Assembly: GCF_001708965.1 (NCBI RefSeq)
Contig: NZ_LVJW01000003.1
Span: 186,001 to 250,000, forward strand
From: Candidatus Thiodiazotropha endoloripes
GTDB taxonomy: Bacteria; Pseudomonadota; Gammaproteobacteria; Chromatiales; Chromatiaceae
DNA length: 64,000 nucleotides
Reading direction: 5' to 3'
In this document: positions 61,424 through 64,000 of the stretch, one piece after another
Layout of the letters: every line of letters begins with the position of its first letter
Numbering within the stretch: the first letter of the stretch is position 1
Position numbers and translations under genes: made by a program
Notes under the pieces: generated by a model
Told to the model about the DNA's origin: nothing
Databases searched by the model: none
Seen by the model: only the letters and a program-made list of their open reading frames with translations

Positions 61424-62404
61424 ATGCGTTTATTTTTTGCTCTTTTCGCGCTGATCATCAGTGCATCCGTTTCTGCTGATCAACTAAGAATCGCGACCTG
61501 GAATATTGAAAACCTGGGGACTTACGGCAGGGGTTCTGATGGCGGTCATGGTGAAGCTGATCTTCCTCTCCGCACCAAGGAGCAGTTGAACGATATTGCC
61601 GATTTTATCCGTGATGACCTTGGTTCTGATGTAATTGCCTTGCAGGAAATCGGTATTAGCCATGCCTATGGCCCTGTTTCTCGGAATACGCAACTTGATG
61701 CCATCGTTAAAAAGCTTGGATCAAGCTGGAAGTATTACTTGCCCCCAGTTCCCTACAATCATACGCCTGATTCCATGTATGTGGGTTACCTGTGGAATAC
61801 AGAGAAAGTAAAGGCAATTGCAATCGCTCCCATGAGGGTTCCCCAGGTATCACTTGCCGGTGCAGCGCTTTTTCCCCGCACTCCAGTCATCGGTTATTTT
61901 GAAGCGAATGACAAAGACGAAGAAAGTGAACTGAATGACTTTGCCCTGGTAAATGTCAACCTGGCACCAGGCCAGCACAATGATGAAAATCACCTCATAG
62001 CCATGACATTGATTGAATATCGTCTGGATGATGCGCTCACAGCCATGAATATTAATGAGGAGGACCGGATTATTTTGGGTGACTTTAATGACAACCCTCA
62101 AAAAGTATCCGAAACAGGTACTCTGAAATACTCTCCAGCCATGTATTACCACATGGCCTTCAAAGGTTATATGGATTACGTGCCAGCAGACTTTAAAAGC
62201 ACGCGTATGGACACCGAACTGGACAGCATTGTCGATCACGTGCTTGTCAGTCAAGCAGCTCAAAGGCATCTATTTGGCAATCGGGCATTTCTCTGGCTGC
62301 CAGAGAATGCTCCAGAATCGTTTGCTGAATGGCGCGAAACTTTTAGCAATCATTTCCCGATTTCGGTTGTTATGAATATTACCGAAGATGATGATGAAGA
62401 TTAA
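61424..62404 (+). CDS. Exported endonuclease/exonuclease/phosphatase-family protein
   Basis: 326 residues. A signal peptide (about 1-18, VSA-DQ) is followed by the EEP fold: RIATWNIENLG (about 22-32), DVIALQEIG (catalytic Glu), RIILGDFNDNP and DSIVDHVLVS with the final Asp-His. It may cleave extracellular DNA, phosphodiesters or phospholipids. Its base composition is more AT-rich than the neighbours, which suggests transfer. ATG 61424 has the ribosome site GGAGGGG. A strong terminator follows. Confidence 0.85.
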   Translation: MRLFFALFALIISASVSADQLRIATWNIENLGTYGRGSDGGHGEADLPLRTKEQLNDIADFIRDDLGSDVIALQEIGISHAYGPVSRNTQLDAIVKKLGSSWKYYLPPVPYNHTPDSMYVGYLWNTEKVKAIAIAPMRVPQVSLAGAALFPRTPVIGYFEANDKDEESELNDFALVNVNLAPGQHNDENHLIAMTLIEYRLDDALTAMNINEEDRIILGDFNDNPQKVSETGTLKYSPAMYYHMAFKGYMDYVPADFKSTRMDTELDSIVDHVLVSQAAQRHLFGNRAFLWLPENAPESFAEWRETFSNHFPISVVMNITEDDDED

Positions 62405-62475
62405 ACCACCACTCCAGTTCGTTGACCCTTTATAAAAGGTCATACTAAACCGATGGTTTCTTTTCTGAGCAAATC

Positions 62476-62512
62476 AAAAAGGGCTTTGGATTTACCCAAA
62501 GCCCTTTTTTTA
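62476..62512 (+). terminator. Rho-independent terminator of the EEP gene
   Basis: AAGGGCTTTGG-ATTTA-CCAAAGCCCTT, an 11-bp perfect stem, followed by TTTTTTATAAT. Located 72 bp after the stop codon. The A-run upstream of the stem may also end transcripts from the other strand. Confidence 0.9.
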
Positions 62513-62706
62513 TAATGAATCTATTTTTGCAGATGCAGCAAAAGATATTCACTAGCAATACCATCAGCCACCAGCCCCTGTTTCTGCTGATATGGATTAA
62601 AGGAGTCAGAGACCTTTAATTTTGATCGAACAGGATCTCATTGCCAATGGCGATCAGGCCGAAGCTGTCCGGAGAGGATGGCCGCATAGCGGGGCGACAG
62701 TTGTAG
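62513..62706. other. Intergenic region between convergent EEP and AEC genes
   Basis: No clear gene. On the minus strand a frame from about 62704 to 62616 reads like a short peptide (RPSSPDSFGLIAIGNEILF), which may be a remnant of a C-terminus; no family recognised. Confidence 0.4.
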
Positions 62707-63651
62707 TTACAGGACGTGGGTCAGAACGCCCCAGCTCAACATGAGATAGACGATCAGCGGTATCACCGCGAAGGCGAGCAGGGTTTGCAAGGTAATGATC
62801 GAGGCCATGGTCTCGGTATCGCCCCCCAGCTGTCGGGCCAGGATGTAGGCGGACGGGGCGGTTGGTGTCATGAAGGCGATCACCAGCGCGCCAGCGGCGG
62901 CCCCGGTGAGGCCGGTGAGCAGGACCAAACCTGCTGCGGCCAGGGGTTTTACCAGGAACTGCACCAGGGAAGAAGCCAGGGTCGGTCCCAGGTGACCGTG
63001 CAATGCCCTGGGCCGCAGGGCGGCGCCCACCGCCAGCAGACCGAAAGGGAGGGCGGCCCGACCGATGATCTCCAGGATCTCCTCACTGGGGCCAGGCAGA
63101 CCGATGCCGCTCAGGCTCAATGCCCAGCCGATGAGACAGGCGATGATCAGGGGGTTGCCGAGGATATCCCGTGCCAGGCCACCCTTGGGTCGCTGGTGCC
63201 TCTCCCCCCAAATCGACAGGGCCATGATGCAGAGGAAGTTGATCAGCAGGATCATGAAACCGGCTGCCACCGCACCCAGGGCGAGCCCGGTGGCCCCGAA
63301 CAGGGATTGGGCCAGCGCCAGGGCGATATAGGTATTGAAGCGCACGCCCCCTTGAAAGATTGAGGTAAAGGTGGGGCCCGAGACCTTTGGCAGTAGGCGA
63401 TAGCCGATCACAAGCAGAAGTGCGCTCAACAGCAGCACTCCGACCACCACGCCGAGTATGGCCAGCCAGGGCAGGCCGTCGGTCTGCTGGCGACTCAGGG
63501 TATGGATCAAGAGTGCGGGAAAGAGCAGGAAGTAGGTGAGCCGCTCCATCCCCATCCAGGCCTCATCCGGGATAAAGCGTACCTGCTTCAGCGCCAGTCC
63601 TAAAAGGATCAGCGTCAGGATGGGCAGCAGGGCGGTGACGATGGATTGCAT
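62707..63651 (-). CDS. AEC-family transporter
   Basis: 314 residues, about ten membrane spans in two halves, matching the auxin efflux carrier family (for example LLPILTLILLGLALKQVRF near the start and SAYILARQLGGDTETMASIITLQTLLAFAVIPLIV near the end). Members export or import organic acids such as malate, or amino acids; the substrate here is unknown. ATG 63651 was preferred; a TTG at 63675 overlapping the DUF1722 stop is the alternative. Confidence 0.88.
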   Translation of the reverse strand: MQSIVTALLPILTLILLGLALKQVRFIPDEAWMGMERLTYFLLFPALLIHTLSRQQTDGLPWLAILGVVVGVLLLSALLLVIGYRLLPKVSGPTFTSIFQGGVRFNTYIALALAQSLFGATGLALGAVAAGFMILLINFLCIMALSIWGERHQRPKGGLARDILGNPLIIACLIGWALSLSGIGLPGPSEEILEIIGRAALPFGLLAVGAALRPRALHGHLGPTLASSLVQFLVKPLAAAGLVLLTGLTGAAAGALVIAFMTPTAPSAYILARQLGGDTETMASIITLQTLLAFAVIPLIVYLMLSWGVLTHVL

Positions 63652-63671
63652 GGGTGGTGTGACTCTGCCGC

Positions 63672-64000
63672 TCAAATGTGGTTACGTAGACCCAGATTGT
63701 CCGGGTGGGGTTGCAGGTAGACCTGCTTCGCCATGTAGGGATCGGGATGGCGCCGAAAGTAGTGATGCTGCAGGCTGACCGGAACCACCAACGGCGTCTC
63801 GCCTCGATACTGTCTGTCGTTCAGCTTCGGGTTGTCGTTACTGTCGATTTCACGTTTCAGGTATCCATTGATGTGATGAAGGACATTCACGTGCCGTTTA
63901 CGCTTGACGCCACGTTTGAGCGCCAGTATGAGTTCATTGATAACACATTCAGATATAGCATTGATTTCTTTGCTTGGTATGTTGGAAAGCAGGCATCGCA
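63672..64000 (-). CDS. DUF1722 (YbgA-like) protein, C-terminal part (5' end outside window)
   Basis: The minus-strand frame is open to the window edge, so at least 108 codons are visible. The C-terminal DUF1722 signature is clear: KRKRHVNVLHHINGYLKREI, then TPLVVPVSL, HHYFRRHPDPYMAKQVYL and the final LGLRNHI. Relatives often carry an N-terminal DUF523 domain, which would lie upstream of the window. The stop is 3 bp from a possible TTG start of the AEC gene, so the two may be cotranscribed. Confidence 0.8.
   Translation of the reverse strand, partial: RCLLSNIPSKEINAISECVINELILALKRGVKRKRHVNVLHHINGYLKREIDSNDNPKLNDRQYRGETPLVVPVSLQHHYFRRHPDPYMAKQVYLQPHPDNLGLRNHI

Overview
The window reads as a chromosome segment of a free-living or symbiotic gammaproteobacterium. 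Protein families and architectures (GTP-dependent PEP carboxykinase, DUF1841, DUF302, an assimilatory NasA with a C-terminal BFD-like domain, a V/A-type ATPase) resemble sulfur-oxidising Chromatiales-type lineages. That placement is an inference from family content only. Gene density is high and both strands are used. I saw no rRNA, tRNA or CRISPR array.

Layout. 1-9036: a plus-strand nitrate assimilation operon (nitrate ABC permease cut by the window edge, NrtC-type fused ATPase, NirB, NirD, NasA, single-domain globin). 9037-11519: a repeat-bearing spacer, a periplasmic rhodanese and a divergent GT51-like protein. 11722-16302: a compact plus-strand run (sigma-70-like factor, DUF3619 membrane protein, small secreted protein, DUF3106 protein, outer-membrane barrel, DUF4382 lipoprotein) that looks like an envelope regulon. 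16369-24664: mostly single small genes (GGCT, DUF1330, spermidine-synthase-like, pterin dehydratase, DMT exporter, DUF457, CREST protein, VOC protein) separated by dispersed repeats. 24733-30094: a two-gene phosphorelay (EvgS/BvgS-like hybrid kinase and HD-GYP response regulator). 30478-31089: an unassigned protein whose SGC-x14-H motif resembles CNF/BLF1-type glutamine deamidases. 31314-39915: a nine-gene V/A-type ATPase operon. 40395-48962: HIT and DUF971 proteins, ferrochelatase, PEPCK, endonuclease III, DUF302, DUF1841 and a lone glycosyltransferase. 49031-53910: xseA, translationally coupled to a large SBP-PAS-GAF-GGDEF-EAL protein. 54397-57484: guaB and guaA. 57467-61221: an integration hot spot. 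61424-64000: a secreted EEP-family enzyme, an AEC transporter and the end of a DUF1722 protein.

The most informative non-coding signals are at the guaA 3' end. An 18-bp copy of the last codons of guaA recurs 1.1 kb downstream. It is accompanied on the inner side by paired CATGGTATT sites with identical 12-bp spacing near both copies, and a VapBC pair lies between them: the profile of a decayed guaA-attached genomic island that has lost its integrase. Next come an inactivated IS91-family transposase start and a PAS-EAL-hemerythrin gene bracketed by 91-bp direct repeats of about 87% identity. Elsewhere a family of CT/GA-rich palindromes (about 16.3, 9.4, 17.4, 23.1, 40.2 and 47.5 kb) shares flanking sequence beyond the hairpin in three copies, suggesting a small non-autonomous element. 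A separate 33-bp palindrome occurs at 10.6 and 30.4 kb.

Functionally, the left end imports and reduces nitrate to ammonium. Three multidomain proteins point to c-di-GMP control linked to solute binding and to O2 or NO sensing, although one EAL domain looks catalytically dead. The right half is housekeeping metabolism with an accessory patch after guaA.
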